The translations under genes and the position numbers were made by a program. A DNA stretch of 64,000 bases, from NCBI GenBank assembly GCA_026954015.1, contig JAIXLP010000029.1, positions 4,778-68,777 of the forward strand, read 5' to 3'. Below the pieces are notes generated by a model. That model ran no database searches. It saw only the letters and a list, made by a program, of their open reading frames with translations, and was not told the DNA's origin. The DNA comes from Burkholderiales bacterium (GTDB lineage Bacteria > Pseudomonadota > Gammaproteobacteria > Burkholderiales > Burkholderiaceae_C). The stretch's first letter is position 1; every line of letters starts with the position of its first letter. Shown piece after piece: positions 23,001 through 31,249 of the stretch.

Positions 23001-25392
23001 CCACGGGGTCGAGGTAGCGGGTCTCCAGGCACAAGCTGCGACGCATGCTGTCAAAGAGCATGCCCGCGAGCGTGGCCCGCTGACCAGGACTGATGCAGGC
23101 GAGCACCGGAGAGGTGGCAAACAATGACCCTTCGGCCGCGAACTCATCCAGCCCGCGATAGGCAATGGAAAGGAGATTGAGCTGATCCAGATTGGGGTTG
23201 TTGAAACGCCAACCGCGCCGCAGATCCCGCAAAAGCCTGTAGCCAATGATGAAGCGCATGGTGCGCTGTGCGTCCTGGCGCGCCAGCCCCATGAGCTTGG
23301 GTGTGCGCAGGTATTCGGCCAACGTGCCGAAGTCTGTCTTGTCGAAACCCAGGGACTTGAAAACTGCGTCTGCCAGAGTTTCCTCGGTCAGCATGCCGTG
23401 GTGATTTTGCAGTGCGCCAATCAAGGCTGAGCGCAACGTGAGCAGAAACACAAAGTCGTTGAAGTGACCGGCCTGCAGGGCCGCATCCTGGCGGTTGTCC
23501 GTGAATCCCAGCAACTTGCGTGGGTCAGGTTGATCGGCTGGCAGGTCTTTGGCAGCGAACAGTTGCCGTATGGCGCTGAGTGTGAGGATGGTGGTGGCCG
23601 ACGATCGCCCCTCGCCAGACAGGCTGGCAAGACGGTTCATGTCCTTGCCGTGCACTTCGTGGGTTTGCCCACAGTTCAGGCAAAAACGGAACTTGCCTGG
23701 GATGAACCAGTATTCGCCCCCGCCAATGCCCTGACAACCCTGAGGACTGACATGCACGTCTTCAGGAACGTATTTGCGAAAGGTGCTTTTGACCTTGGGC
23801 TCAGCCTTGGTGAGGTCAAGCCAGGATTCTGGAAGGTCTTCGATGCTGCCACGGTAGGTTTGGACGGGCTTGGCTGGGCACAGAAAGCCGTAGCGGGCGT
23901 TCTCATCGTCATCGCCGGAGATGTCGTCGATTTCTCGGGGCGCATATTCCACTTGCGATTGGCCTGAACGCCACACCGGGTGGTACTCCTGACCACAATC
24001 TCGGCAGAAATGCACGGGGTGGCGGGTGCCCTCTTCCTGGCGGCCCGGCGCGTAGCGCTGGGCATCCAGGGTGATATGACGCACGCCCTCGGGCTCCAGC
24101 GTGGCCAGCACCTTACCGGGGCCACTGATGAACTGGTGCAGCTTGAACGCAAAGGGTGCACGGCCCTGAGGCGTTTTGACATCATGCGCGGCCACCAGGA
24201 AGCGCTGCAGCCCGGCACTGGCCTGTTCCAACGTACATTGGGCATCGTCAGCCAGGCGCATTGCAGCATCGCCCAGCGTGATGGGCTTGGCCCGCCGGGG
24301 TGGCTCATCGAGGGGCAGTTCAATGCCAAGGCTCAATTCCACCCAAACGGCCAAGGGGTCGTCGCTGAATGCGGCAAAGTCTGGCCAGTGGTAACTCTCT
24401 TTCAGCAATGCAGGCTTCAAGAGTGGTTTGACGGCCTGGATGTCCTTGGAGGGATTGGTGACCCGCTCCAGGGTCTCTCCAATCACGTCTTGCTCTGTGA
24501 TCTGCGCGCCAAACAACAGGCTCGCGACGCTGGCAACGGTCTGATTTCTGTCGGCCTGAGTGCCCGTCGATGACATAGTGGCCGACGTGCCAATGCATAC
24601 CAGCTGATGGGCCTGCAAGCGCTCGCGCAGGCGGCGCACTAGCAAGGCCACGTCAGCACCCTGGCGTCCACGATAGGTGTGCAATTCATCCAGCACCAGG
24701 AATTCCAGCCCCTGGCAATGCTCGACCACGCGCCTGTCCACGTCCTCGAAACGAGTCAGGATCAGCTCCAGCATCATGAAGTTGGTGAGCAGGATGTCGG
24801 GCGGGTTGTTGGCTATCTCCTGCCGCTCGGTGGCACTCTCCTGCCCTGTATAGCGCGCCACGGTGAAGGGCGCATGATCAGTCGGATACCCATGCAGAAA
24901 CTTGTCCAACTCCTCCAGCTGGCTGTTGGCCAGCGCATTCATCGGATAGATGACGATGGCGCGTGTGCGTTTTTGCGGGTCGGCCGCCTTCGCTTTCAGA
25001 ATGCGGTCGATGATGGGTACAAAAAACGAAAGTGATTTACCCGAGCCGGTACCCGTTGTGACCACATAGCTCTGCCGTGTCTGGGCCTTGGCCAATGCCT
25101 GGAGCTGGTGCACATACAAGTGCAGGTCCGCCGGCTTTCCCTCGGTTTTTCCAGTACGGAAGATGTCTGCGCAATGAGGGTGGAGCACGCCCTGCTCTAC
25201 CAATTGCTGAACAGTCCCTTGCCGCTTGTAGTTGGGGTTGATCTGAATCAGCGGCTCTGGCCAATAACGGCCACGGTCGTACTCCTGCTCCACCGCGGTC
25301 AGGATGTCCTCGGCGGAAACCTTGGAGAAACTCCGAGAAAACGAGCTGTATTCGTTGATGAGCCGATTGCGGAAATCAAAGACGTTATCCAT
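20083..25392 (-). CDS. giant DEAD-box helicase with DUF1998-type C-terminus (DrmA/DrmB- or DruE-like)
   Basis: 1769-residue superfamily 2 helicase. The N-terminus MDNVFDFRNRLINEY precedes Walker A TGTGSGKS near residue 115 and a DELH box (LDELHTYRGRQGAD) near 236; the second lobe has PTMELGVDIS and QRSGRAGRSG near 1040. Several CxxC pairs occur (CRDCG ~467, CLNCG ~572, CSQCG/CENCG ~1335-1350), and the C-terminus carries the DUF1998/MZB-like zinc motif CEAGCYQC near 1626. Canonical DISARM splits helicase (DrmA) and DUF1998 (DrmB) into two proteins; here both are in one chain, as in DruE of Druantia or the repair helicase MrfA. It is the first gene of the minus-strand defence operon. Confidence 0.82.
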   Translation of the reverse strand: MDNVFDFRNRLINEYSSFSRSFSKVSAEDILTAVEQEYDRGRYWPEPLIQINPNYKRQGTVQQLVEQGVLHPHCADIFRTGKTEGKPADLHLYVHQLQALAKAQTRQSYVVTTGTGSGKSLSFFVPIIDRILKAKAADPQKRTRAIVIYPMNALANSQLEELDKFLHGYPTDHAPFTVARYTGQESATERQEIANNPPDILLTNFMMLELILTRFEDVDRRVVEHCQGLEFLVLDELHTYRGRQGADVALLVRRLRERLQAHQLVCIGTSATMSSTGTQADRNQTVASVASLLFGAQITEQDVIGETLERVTNPSKDIQAVKPLLKPALLKESYHWPDFAAFSDDPLAVWVELSLGIELPLDEPPRRAKPITLGDAAMRLADDAQCTLEQASAGLQRFLVAAHDVKTPQGRAPFAFKLHQFISGPGKVLATLEPEGVRHITLDAQRYAPGRQEEGTRHPVHFCRDCGQEYHPVWRSGQSQVEYAPREIDDISGDDDENARYGFLCPAKPVQTYRGSIEDLPESWLDLTKAEPKVKSTFRKYVPEDVHVSPQGCQGIGGGEYWFIPGKFRFCLNCGQTHEVHGKDMNRLASLSGEGRSSATTILTLSAIRQLFAAKDLPADQPDPRKLLGFTDNRQDAALQAGHFNDFVFLLTLRSALIGALQNHHGMLTEETLADAVFKSLGFDKTDFGTLAEYLRTPKLMGLARQDAQRTMRFIIGYRLLRDLRRGWRFNNPNLDQLNLLSIAYRGLDEFAAEGSLFATSPVLACISPGQRATLAGMLFDSMRRSLCLETRYLDPVEQDKARATAHQYLNERWAFAPDENLETAKYLILTKRPEYKGKPRTDLVPGGSRSRLLKDIKAAKFWKGSAAAAQVATWKDPQWVELIEQLLQAASHYGYVHKLDVEGAVVGWRLNASSMDWRLVDETEALENGKHNQFFRRLYLAVAETLRQQGHPLFDFEAQEHTAQVDASRRQLLEQRFRYTEKDRKDWLANPAHEAPLERLPVMFCSPTMELGVDISALNTVYLRNVPPTPANYAQRSGRAGRSGQQALVITYCAALSPHDQWFFHHATEMVHGIVKPPTLDLANRDLVESHLHAVWLAAAQVQLDTSIAPLLDLEKPEKPLQPALQEKLMAPEVTARALQSTQGFMAQLAPVLTGSSWFSPDQIEATVRRAAADFSAAFERWRVLVDATRKQMDMADQVVKSYTTTHAEKQNAQRRYGDAARQYAVLLKSGNGQNSDFYTYRYLASQGFLPGYNFPRLPLMAWIPAKGGMSGKGKDDEGSMVSRPRFLALSEFGPRSLIYHQGRMYRVVRAKLNVGSADHISGNSQLATVASRVCSQCGYAHMGGEDGTEPHHNLCENCGALLTDLDWVRSLYRIETVETVPVERISINDEDRQRQGFDLQTTYRFLPGPDGKIAQHKSLVTGTDGTAEEAMAALTYAPAAQIWRINRGWRRRKNKEQLGFYINPITGQWSKKDEPGATEDSDATDSELLDKVPNQQIVPFVEDHRNILILAPAKPLDLEAMATLQAALKRGIEMTFQIEESELVAEPLPKQDDRKALLFYEAAEGGAGVLTRLATEPGAMAQVAAAALRLMHHHQPAGPWTVDGLDALEQKTATGQSICEAGCYQCLLSYFNQPDHDHINRRNAQAIEMLVALANAQVTAAPDDAAPAPPASAKAAGDADSAGDLFAQWQQALQAGGHREPDQYQVPALGGQLTVAGQYKAARTVVVLAPPLAEHVAALVDKGQTVLDMSNPAQWPAQFASHPHVFS

Positions 25393-25634
25393 GCTATTTC
25401 CCGCAGCGGGACAGAGTGATCAGTACCTCTTGCATTATGCAGATGTAACCCCAAAGGGACAGCCGAAAATCCTGCAAACGAAAAGACCTGCTGAGGTGGG
25501 AGTGACGTACTTCTTCATCTGTCGCTTCCGGAGGACTGCATCGACGAAAATCGCTATCTGTCGCCACCCTGAAAAAACAGGCGTGGCAGAAGGCGCTTGA
25601 AATGACGCAATCCAAATAGCTGCGGGGAACCCAT

Positions 25635-26384
25635 ATGACGATGGTACGGGGAGTCAGCATCCTGGCTGCGCCCTGCTGTGGCGCGCAATACGCCTTGCCC
25701 AACTACATGTCGATGAACTTTTCGGCATTTGAGTTCTGGACGGATGGCTGGCGCGACGGCTCGCTCATGCCTAACGACGAGGGTCTGCGCCGCTGCCAGT
25801 GTGGGCAATTTGTTCTTCTGAAAAACCTGGTCGAAGTCGGTGTGGCGGACGACTCCCCACTTCCGTCCCTCGGCCATGTATCCGCCGAACAACTCCCCGA
25901 GTGCATTGCCAGCGCCACCAGCGAGGAAGTGGAACTTGCTGCACGTCTTGAGTACTGGCGCCACCTGAACCACAGCTACCGTGAGCGCTACCGCCAGCAC
26001 CGGGATGCCGAGGAAGCGGCCACCAAAGCGAAGTGGCTCGCGGCCCACCCCGACAACCGCTCCTGGTGGGACAAGCTGCTCAAGCGCAAACCGCCGTCGT
26101 ACATCAGACCTGCGGACAGTCCGTTCACCTACCCACAATTCGAGCCAACGCCCGCGCAACAACAAAACATGGAGCGGCTCAGCACCATCCTGGCCAGCCG
26201 CGATGGTGAATCGCTGCACTGGCACGCCATCCCTCTGGCCGAGCTGTACCGGGAACAAGGGCGGTTTGAAGAAGCCCAGCGGGCGATGGATGCCGTTGAA
26301 CAGCGTGAGGACGATGTAACCGCTCGGGTCATTGCGAGGCTGATCAAGGAGCGGAATGCCGCGCCGACGCGGTATCGGATGTGA
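25635..26384 (+). CDS. unknown 249-aa protein with cysteine pairs, divergent from the defence operon
   Basis: Not recognised. The N-terminal ~60 residues hold two cysteine pairs, APCCGAQY and RRCQCGQF, arranged like a rubredoxin-type zinc ribbon. The middle (~100-160) is charged and helical, with many Arg/His residues. The last ~50 residues (LHWHAIPLAELYREQGRFEEAQRAM) resemble a TPR hairpin. It is divergently transcribed from the giant helicase, with 242 bp between their starts. That gap holds no gene I can support and probably contains both promoters. Linkage suggests an accessory or regulatory role for the defence genes, but nothing in the sequence proves it. Confidence 0.7.
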   Translation: MTMVRGVSILAAPCCGAQYALPNYMSMNFSAFEFWTDGWRDGSLMPNDEGLRRCQCGQFVLLKNLVEVGVADDSPLPSLGHVSAEQLPECIASATSEEVELAARLEYWRHLNHSYRERYRQHRDAEEAATKAKWLAAHPDNRSWWDKLLKRKPPSYIRPADSPFTYPQFEPTPAQQQNMERLSTILASRDGESLHWHAIPLAELYREQGRFEEAQRAMDAVEQREDDVTARVIARLIKERNAAPTRYRM

Positions 26385-26474
26385 TCTGAATCACCCGTTG
26401 GGTTGGCCAAAACACTTGCCATTCGCCTCACCGCCAAATGCAAAGCTGTAGGCGTGTCTCGGGTGAGAGCGCAC

Positions 26475-26672
26475 CTATCTCGGCATTGCAACCGGTTTCT
26501 GATTCCGTGCATCCTCATCGCGTTTGAAGATGGCCATGACCGCTTCGTGGACTGGTGTGCCAGACTGCAAATTAGCAATACGCACGGCAAGCTCGGCATC
26601 GGTGAGGGATCGCGGAATGGTCTTGGTTCTGGATTCCTCCAAGCGCCGTATGCGCAGCTCAATGGATGTCAT
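26475..26672 (-). CDS. small coiled-coil protein 3 of an overlapping trio
   Basis: 65 residues, starting MTSIELRIRRLEE. The N-terminal heptad-like segment is shared with the next two upstream genes, and the middle motif LTDAELAVRIANLQ resembles MTDEELDAYISTQ of its neighbour. Its ATG sits inside the last codons of the upstream gene (14-bp overlap), so it is translated by coupling. It is the final gene of the chain. Function unknown; such proteins often mediate small-subunit oligomerisation in mobile elements, which is only a guess. Confidence 0.65.
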   Translation of the reverse strand: MTSIELRIRRLEESRTKTIPRSLTDAELAVRIANLQSGTPVHEAVMAIFKRDEDARNQKPVAMPR

Positions 26673-26886
26673 GTCCACCTCCTGCATGTTCGGGGTCATC
26701 GACCACGACAGGAAAAGCGCTACGGTGCCGGAGAACCCGTGCAATCACGGCGTCGTAAAAGGCAGGGCTGCCAACCTCCTGCGTGCTGATGTACGCGTCC
26801 AGTTCCTCGTCGGTCATCGCCTTGAGGTTGGATTTGACCCGTGCTGCCTCCAGCAGCGCTATGCGTTTTTCAAGACTGGTTGCCAT
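26659..26886 (-). CDS. small coiled-coil protein 2 of an overlapping trio
   Basis: 75 residues, starting MATSLEKRIALLEAARVK, a basic and leucine-rich helix like that of its two neighbours, followed by AMTDEELDAYIST and a His/Asp-rich tail (DDPEHAGGGHDIH). It overlaps the upstream gene by 17 bp and the downstream gene by 14 bp. It appears to be a paralogue of protein 3. Function unknown. Confidence 0.65.
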   Translation of the reverse strand: MATSLEKRIALLEAARVKSNLKAMTDEELDAYISTQEVGSPAFYDAVIARVLRHRSAFPVVVDDPEHAGGGHDIH

Positions 26887-27100
26887 GGTCGGTCTCCTTG
26901 GCCTCTATCACCAGCGCAGCCCGCAAAAGGAACTGCGCCTCGCTTTCGTTGCCCTGGCGTTCGATACTCAGACCCGAAGGCATGTGACGCATTACCACCG
27001 TGCCATGACCGGGGCGGATGAAGTGCACCACGACCCTCGGGATGTTGACCGGCGTGGCGACCTTCTCCAGCACGGCGATGCGTCGCTCAAGATTTGCCAT
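26870..27100 (-). CDS. small coiled-coil protein 1 of an overlapping trio
   Basis: 76 residues, starting MANLERRIAVLEKVA; the start at 27100 is chosen because it matches the other two paralogues and lies in the overlap with the preceding gene. After the coil the protein has a beta-rich segment (IPRVVVHFIRPG, TVVMRHMP) and an acidic helix near the end. It overlaps the DUF5681-like gene by 14 bp. Function unknown. Confidence 0.65.
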   Translation of the reverse strand: MANLERRIAVLEKVATPVNIPRVVVHFIRPGHGTVVMRHMPSGLSIERQGNESEAQFLLRAALVIEAKETDHGNQS

Positions 27101-27533
27101 GTTTGGACTCCAGGGCTTCGATACGCGCCAAGAGTTCGGTGGTCTCGACAATCTTGGCCACGCCGCCCAGCGCAGTAATGATCTGCGCCGCCTGGCTCGG
27201 TGCAATGTCGCCCTCGGCAGCAGCCTGCACCACGGCATGGGCCTGCTGCGCCAGGGTGCCCTCGGGCATATTCAGTGGCGTCGGCAGTTCCACAGGCCGC
27301 AGGCTCGGCAGCACCCGGTCCAGCAGGATGCGAATGGCTTGTGGATCACCCGCCATTGCCTGAGCGCGCAGCACGGCAATGATCTGGTCCAGATCCTGCG
27401 CCAGCTTGTCACGCAGTTCAGCCACCTTGCCACGACCAGCTGGCCGGCCAGGGGACGCGCGATTGCCCTTGGCGAATCGGCCCATCGGTCCGCGATCCGC
27501 CGTTTTCTTGCCGTCTTTATTCGGTGGGGTCAT
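27087..27533 (-). CDS. DUF5681-like protein
   Basis: 148 residues. The N-terminus contains GRFAKGNRASPGRPAGRG, the short basic motif typical of DUF5681 proteins found in phages and integrative elements, and the rest is helical (RDKLAQDLDQIIAVLRAQAM, DPQAIRILLDRVLPSLRP). The C-terminus ends LLARIEALESKHGK, resembling the start of the coiled-coil trio encoded next to it. In phages such proteins often sit near small terminase genes, but no terminase is seen. It overlaps the TubC-like gene by 4 bp. Confidence 0.7.
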   Translation of the reverse strand: MTPPNKDGKKTADRGPMGRFAKGNRASPGRPAGRGKVAELRDKLAQDLDQIIAVLRAQAMAGDPQAIRILLDRVLPSLRPVELPTPLNMPEGTLAQQAHAVVQAAAEGDIAPSQAAQIITALGGVAKIVETTELLARIEALESKHGKS

Positions 27534-27865
27534 GGTGTGTTTCCTGTTGAGACGTGGGTGCCTGGGGGGACGATGGAGTCTTTGCTGGCATTCACCTTGG
27601 CATCCAGATTCAGAGAGGCGCTGCGGAACTGAATGGCGGTCGCAGCGGTGGTGCTGGGGTCCAAGTCCACCACCCAGTCCAAAAGGCGACCCGTGGTGTG
27701 GTGCGCCGATTGGAGTAGCTCAATCAGGGCGGGCTTGTGCTGCCGGATGCCCGCACGAAGCTCATCGTTCAGGCGATTGGCAGGCGTCACCGTCAGCTTA
27801 TGGCCGTCAGTTTCCAGGGTCAGGCCAGCGTGGTGCAGCGCCAGGTAGAGGGCGAAGGCGGGCAT
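27530..27865 (-). CDS. TubC N-terminal docking-domain-like protein
   Basis: 111 residues. The first ~52 residues (LALHHAGLTLETDGHKL ... RLNDELRAGIRQHKPALIELL) resemble the small alpha/beta docking domain first described in TubC. In mobile elements stand-alone versions of this domain commonly lie next to primase genes, where their job is unknown. The C-terminal half is low in structure cues. It shares one base (TGATG) with the end of the DUF3987 gene. Confidence 0.65.
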   Translation of the reverse strand: MPAFALYLALHHAGLTLETDGHKLTVTPANRLNDELRAGIRQHKPALIELLQSAHHTTGRLLDWVVDLDPSTTAATAIQFRSASLNLDAKVNASKDSIVPPGTHVSTGNTP

Positions 27866-29400
27866 CAGAACTCCTCGCTTTCAGAAACGACCTGCGAACT
27901 ATGCGAAGTAAGCGAAGAATCAAGACTGGCGCGGGTTTCAGGCGGATTTGAGGCGTCGCTAACTATGCGAAATTGGCGAACTAACTCCGGGTCGGACTGG
28001 CTTTGTTCGCTTGCTTCGCTTTGTTCGTGAAGGCCAACATCTGCCGCAAACCCGCGTGGTTGCTGGTTGTTCGCATAGTTCGCTTTGTTCGCAGCCAATT
28101 CATAGAACTTGGTCGGTCGGCCTGGGCCGCTGCGATCTTCCTGCACGGTGATGTGCGGCGGGTTGCAGGTCAACAGTTCCTCCAGCGCTGCATCAATCCG
28201 CGTTTTGTTCACATGGCCACCAAAGCAATCCACGGTGATCTGCTTGCGCGTCACGCGCTGGTGCGCAGTCAGAAAGTCCACGATCTTTCGCGCCGTTTCG
28301 TTTGTCTCCGCCACTGCCACTTCGTCGGCTGCGCTGGCAAATACGAACTTGATAGAGTCCACGCTGTAGCGCACCCACGCCAGCGCCGCATTGATGTGAT
28401 GCACCTCCACCGTGGTGGTCAGGTCACACAGGGCGAACAGCATGGCCAGGCGCAGCAGCATGGGGGCTCGGCGCTCGATCAATGCTGTGATGCGTTCGCC
28501 CGCCGAGTTGTCGTTGAGCTCGCTGTGATACAGCACCTCGTAGCGCTTGCGGGCGTCTGGCGACAACTCCACGCGCATCTTGTCCTTGTCGGCCCGGCAG
28601 AACTGCAACACCTCCAGCACGCGCGCTGCCAGGGCGTCCACATCCTCCTGGCGCGTGGCGCGGGGGAAGGCCAGCATCTTGGTGCGCTCGGCCCAGAACA
28701 TCAGGAAACGATTGGCAAAGCCGTTGGTGAGCTCACGCGATGCCATCAGGCCCAGCAACTCCGAAGGCGTCACAGCACCCACCATGGCGATATGCGGGTC
28801 AGTTGCCCAAAGGCGGCTGCTCTTGGTTGCGGGCTTCATGCTCACCCCGTCCCAGCAATCGCGCAGCGCCGCAGACAGGGTGTTCCCCTCACGCTTGCCT
28901 TGATGCAGCACGTTGGCGAATTCGCTTTCGATCACCAGCAAGCGCTTGTCGAGGATGGGTTCGACTTCAGTTTTCCCCTCGGTGAAACCATCGTGGATCA
29001 GGTACACCAGGCCCTCACGGGATGACAGGCCACCACGGTGCACTTGTGGCGTGGCGTCCTTGCTCAAGGCCTTGAGGGAGTGTTCGATTCGGCCGATCAG
29101 CGATACCGCATCACCCTTGCGGCCACGGCCCGAGCGCCCAATGTGCAGCATGAACATTCGTGCGTGGTGCCAGGTGTTGCCGACGGCCATGAAAGGCCCA
29201 CGGCCCACGGCACATCCCATGAAGGCGATGAAGTTTGCGGCGATGGCGTAGGGGTTGGCTTCGGTGGTGTCGCTACCTGCGCGGGCCACATCACCCACCA
29301 GGCCATAGAGGCAAGTGGGGTCAGGGCGCGGGGCATTGCGGTGGTTGTCGAGGCCGTCGTCGTCTGCCGCGTCGGCCAGGATGTTGAAGTCGCTGTTCAT
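27865..29400 (-). CDS. DUF3987 protein, putative helicase partner of the Toprim primase
   Basis: 511 residues from the preferred ATG at 29400 (MNSDFNILAD), which overlaps the Toprim gene by 4 bp. DUF3987 proteins of phages and integrative elements are thought to have a helicase-like ATPase core; here HIGRSGRGRKGD near residue 85 sits at the P-loop position, followed by IESEFANVL near 160 and a long helical region. The C-terminal ~170 residues contain a winged-helix-like part and a Ser-rich tail. It forms a replication pair with the upstream primase, which is broken by an IS, so polar effects on this gene are likely. Confidence 0.78.
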   Translation of the reverse strand: MNSDFNILADAADDDGLDNHRNAPRPDPTCLYGLVGDVARAGSDTTEANPYAIAANFIAFMGCAVGRGPFMAVGNTWHHARMFMLHIGRSGRGRKGDAVSLIGRIEHSLKALSKDATPQVHRGGLSSREGLVYLIHDGFTEGKTEVEPILDKRLLVIESEFANVLHQGKREGNTLSAALRDCWDGVSMKPATKSSRLWATDPHIAMVGAVTPSELLGLMASRELTNGFANRFLMFWAERTKMLAFPRATRQEDVDALAARVLEVLQFCRADKDKMRVELSPDARKRYEVLYHSELNDNSAGERITALIERRAPMLLRLAMLFALCDLTTTVEVHHINAALAWVRYSVDSIKFVFASAADEVAVAETNETARKIVDFLTAHQRVTRKQITVDCFGGHVNKTRIDAALEELLTCNPPHITVQEDRSGPGRPTKFYELAANKANYANNQQPRGFAADVGLHEQSEASEQSQSDPELVRQFRIVSDASNPPETRASLDSSLTSHSSQVVSESEEF

Positions 29401-29966
29401 TGCTTGCCCTCCAGCCACACGTCGGCCCAGTCGGCGCCGGGGCGCGATGGCGTCAACGTCTTGTTGTCGATTCCGGCCTTGTCGGCGCGTTGTGCCAGGG
29501 CAGTGGCGGCCTGTTGGCCTGCGAGATCGTTGTCAGCAAAGATCACCAGGCGGTCAAGGCCACGGGGCCAATGAAAGCCGCTGAGGGCATTGGCACAGTA
29601 GGCGGCGACCACCGGCAAGCCCGAGCCAAGAGACGCGGCTGCGGCAGTCTCGATACCCTCTGCGATGCCCAGGACGCCACCACGGGAGGACGCCAGGGGA
29701 ATGCACGCGCCAGCCAACGATGCAGACGCTGCCGTCAACTTCTTGGGTGTCGGAACCTCTGCCTTCTTGCCGTCTGTGAGATAGGTGCGGTGGATGGCAA
29801 TCAGTTTGCCGTCACGCACGATGGGGGCCAACATGGTCGGAAAGCGCCCCAAGAGCTGAATCTCGCCGTTGTCGTCGGTGTGCCAGTACGCCAGGGTGGG
29901 GTTGAGATAGCCCCCTGAATCCCCGGACCTGTCCTATCCGTTATCTTTGACGATAGGAGTAGGACT

Positions 29967-30359
29967 GTGAATATGACTAGGCATACGGACACTGTCGAAG
30001 TGATCCTGAAAGACCAGCGCCGCAGGCGCTGGTCCCCTGCGGAGAAGGCGGCCTTGGTGCGCAGGACCTACGAGCCAGGCATGAGCGTGTCGCTGGTGGC
30101 TCGCCAGGAAAATGTGTCGGCCAGCTTGTTGTTCCAGTGGCGAAAGCTCGAACGGCAAGGTGCATTGACCGCGGTGTCTGCGGGCGAGGCGGTGGTGCCG
30201 GCATCGGAGCTGGCGGCGGCTCGCGCCGAGATCGCCAAGCTGCAGCGGATCCTGGGCAAAAAGACCTTGGAGAACGAGATCCTCAAGGAAGCCGTGGAGT
30301 ACGCCACCGAAAAAAAGTGGCTTGCGCGCTCGCCCTTGTTGCCCGGGGAAGACCAGTGA
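29967..30359 (+). CDS. IS2-group transposase OrfA
   Basis: 130 residues, GTG or nearby ATG start after GGAGTAGGA. An N-terminal helix-turn-helix ([19 protein letters not shown], then [15 protein letters not shown]) is followed by the leucine-zipper segment [20 protein letters not shown], typical of IS2 InsC. Seven A followed by G at 30310-30317 (inside ATEKKW) is the classic -1 slippery site, which would join this frame to orfB. The orfA stop overlaps the possible GTG start of orfB. Confidence 0.92.
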   Translation: MNMTRHTDTVEVILKDQRRRRWSPAEKAALVRRTYEPGMSVSLVARQENVSASLLFQWRKLERQGALTAVSAGEAVVPASELAAARAEIAKLQRILGKKTLENEILKEAVEYATEKKWLARSPLLPGEDQ

Positions 30360-31249
30360 AGACGGTCTGCCGGGTGCTGGGGCTGGCGCGCTCACACGTT
30401 CACCAGTTGCGTCACCGCAGCGACGACTGGCGCGATGGCCGTACCTGCCGCACCCCGCGCGGCGATACGCAACTGCTCGCCGAGATCCGCGAGCAGATCG
30501 CCGACTTGCCAAGCTACGGTTACCGGCGAGCCTGCGCCCTGGTCAATCGCCAGCGGGCCACGCAGGGCGGCGCGCGGGTCAATCCCAAGCGGGCTTACCG
30601 GGTGATGGCCGAAGCCGGCTTGCTGCTGCCCAAGGCGCCGCGCCGCAGGCACTCCAGCCGCGTGCATGACGGGCAGGTGGCTGTGAACCGCAGCGACCTG
30701 CGCTGGTGCTCCGACGGCCTGGAGATCAAGTGCGACTCGGGCCAGACGGTGACGGCCACGTTCGCCAAGGACTGCTGCGACCGCGAGGTCATGGCCTGGC
30801 GCGCGTGGGAGGGAAAAGGCCTGCCCGGCGAGCCCGTGCGCGAGATGCTGATCGAGGCGGTGGAAAAGCGCTTCGGCACGGTGGAGGCCATACCGGCCGA
30901 CCATCGGCTGGAGTTCCTCACGGACAACGGTGGCGCCTACATCGCCGCCGACACGCGGGCGATGGTCCGTTCGCTGGGCCTGGTGCCGGTCAACACGCCG
31001 GTGTGCAGCCCACAAAGCAACGGCATGGCCGAGAGCTTCGTCAACACGTTCAAACGCGATTACGTGGCCCGCATGGACCTGCGTGACGCCAACACTGTGC
31101 TGGCGCAACTGCCCGCTGCCTTCGAGCACTTCAACGAGGTGCATCCGCACTCGTCGCTGAAAATGCGATCACCCCGAGAGTTCAGGCGGCATCAAGCTGC
31201 CCAGGCGCGCCAGCAACCGATGAAGGACCTGGCGCTACATTGCGAATAG
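30356..31249 (+). CDS. IS2-group transposase OrfB (DDE integrase domain)
   Basis: 297 residues from the GTG overlapping the orfA stop; the same frame is open upstream to the A7G site, so the active product is probably the OrfAB fusion. Catalytic residues are visible in [22 protein letters not shown] and [15 protein letters not shown]. The HTH_21-like N-terminus ([14 protein letters not shown]) is present. It looks intact. Confidence 0.92.
   Translation: MKTVCRVLGLARSHVHQLRHRSDDWRDGRTCRTPRGDTQLLAEIREQIADLPSYGYRRACALVNRQRATQGGARVNPKRAYRVMAEAGLLLPKAPRRRHSSRVHDGQVAVNRSDLRWCSDGLEIKCDSGQTVTATFAKDCCDREVMAWRAWEGKGLPGEPVREMLIEAVEKRFGTVEAIPADHRLEFLTDNGGAYIAADTRAMVRSLGLVPVNTPVCSPQSNGMAESFVNTFKRDYVARMDLRDANTVLAQLPAAFEHFNEVHPHSSLKMRSPREFRRHQAAQARQQPMKDLALHCE

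Noticed and set aside
20083..25392. Phospholipase-D (DrmC) domain hidden in the giant helicase
   Set aside because: No HxKxxxxD pair was found in its C-terminal region; the tail after the cysteine motif is Ala/Asp-rich and featureless.
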